Positions 7,138 to 7,424 of a stretch of 7,424 nucleotides of DNA are shown piece by piece (the stretch's first letter is position 1; every line of letters begins with the position of its first letter). Source of the stretch: Burkholderiales bacterium UBA2647. GTDB lineage: Bacteria; Pseudomonadota; Gammaproteobacteria; Burkholderiales; Burkholderiaceae_E. Below the pieces are notes generated by a model that saw only the letters and a list, made by a program, of their open reading frames with translations, was not told the DNA's origin and made no database searches. Both the position numbers and the translations under genes were made by a program. Where the stretch lies: assembly GCA_002359635.1 (NCBI GenBank), contig DENJ01000026.1:3286-10709 (forward strand), in the 5' to 3' direction.

Positions 7138-7254
7138 TTTCATCCAAATCTAGTCGTCATGCGAAACTGCGTTATAAAAATAAAACAGCGTTATCGGCTC
7201 ATCAGAAAGTATGCAGACCACGTTTGAACCCATCACTCAACTTGGAGGAGCGCT
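7138..7254 (+). promoter_or_regulatory. Intergenic spacer with direct repeat and possible -10 before the Bug-type receptor gene
   Basis: The 117 bases after the dioxygenase stop contain no hairpin followed by a T-run, so read-through into the next gene is possible. GCGTTAT occurs twice (7169-7175 and 7188-7194), 19 bases apart, close to two helical turns, around the A-rich stretch 7176-7185. TATAAA at 7173-7178 could be a -10 box, but no good -35 is found upstream. The separation and the gene's own strong ribosome site suggest separate control, though this is weakly supported. Confidence 0.3.
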
Positions 7255-7424
7255 ATGAATAAATTTCTAAAAACCAGAAGGCAAATCATTGCTGCAGCAG
7301 GCGCGTCGGGACTCCTGGCGACTTTACCGACGGTGCTTCATGCCCAAAGCAACTGGCCAAACCGGCCGGTGACCATTGTGTGCCCCTGGGGCGCCGGAGG
7401 GGGGACAGATGCGACCGCCCGCAT
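7255..7424 (+). CDS. Bug/TctC-family tripartite tricarboxylate transporter receptor, N-terminal part (cut by window edge)
   Basis: This is the start of a periplasmic solute receptor of the Bug/TctC type, which binds small organic acids for tripartite tricarboxylate transporters or for sensing. Only 56 whole codons are in the window; the family is about 320-330 residues. The leader carries a twin-arginine-like motif (KTRRQII, 6-12), a short alanine/leucine core and a likely cleavage after LHA at 30. The mature start has the family opening WPNRPVTIVCPWGAGGGTDATAR (34-56), where P-x-x-AGGGTD forms the first ligand-binding loop. GGAGGAG at 7244-7250 sits 4 bases before the ATG, a near-ideal ribosome site that fixes the start. 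It is co-directional with the TRAP-dioxygenase operon. Whether membrane partners TctA and TctB follow cannot be seen; in Burkholderiales many such receptors stand alone. Confidence 0.85.
   Translation, partial: MNKFLKTRRQIIAAAGASGLLATLPTVLHAQSNWPNRPVTIVCPWGAGGGTDATAR

Noticed and set aside
1..7424. tRNA or rRNA genes, CRISPR arrays, insertion sequences, attachment sites.
   Set aside because: No cloverleaf-like segment, regularly spaced repeats, transposase-like frame or terminal inverted repeats were seen on reading through both strands.

Overview
The window looks like chromosomal DNA from a betaproteobacterium, most likely Burkholderiales (Alcaligenaceae or a close relative). Three things point there: an acnD-prpF pair of the methylcitrate cycle, a TRAP transporter whose receptor has a twin-arginine-type leader, and a Bug/TctC-type periplasmic receptor, a family greatly expanded in that order. 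Base composition is moderate by eye, not the very high GC of many Burkholderiales. Genus cannot be fixed from the sequence alone.

Left half, minus strand (1-3062): acnD, a complete Fe/S-dependent 2-methylcitrate dehydratase, is followed with a 4-base ATGA overlap by prpF, the 2-methylaconitate isomerase, which runs off the left edge. Together they turn 2-methylcitrate into the cis-2-methylaconitate isomer that a standard aconitase can hydrate, as part of propionyl-CoA breakdown. No prpB, prpC or prpR lies on the upstream side; acnD is the first gene of its transcription unit here.

Centre (3063-3394): a non-coding interval of about 330 bases between divergent genes. It must hold both promoters. 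The clearest structure is a CTAGA-CTC-TCTAG palindrome plus a further CTAGACT copy just upstream of the rightward operon.

Right half, plus strand (3395-7137): a tight operon of a TRAP transporter receptor (DctP type), small permease (DctQ) and large permease (DctM), then a TauD/TfdA-family Fe(II)/2-oxoglutarate dioxygenase starting 3 bases after dctM. The layout suggests an uptake-and-oxidise module: the transporter imports an organic acid (or perhaps a sulfonate) and the dioxygenase hydroxylates or cleaves it. A GC-rich hairpin directly after the dctP stop codon may tune receptor-to-permease output. The substrate is unknown and is the main open question.

Right edge (7255-7424): after 117 non-coding bases containing a short direct repeat, a gene with a strong ribosome binding site begins. 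It encodes the N-terminus of a Bug/TctC-type solute receptor with a Tat-like leader and is cut by the window edge. No RNA genes, insertion sequences, CRISPR arrays or intrinsic terminators were seen.
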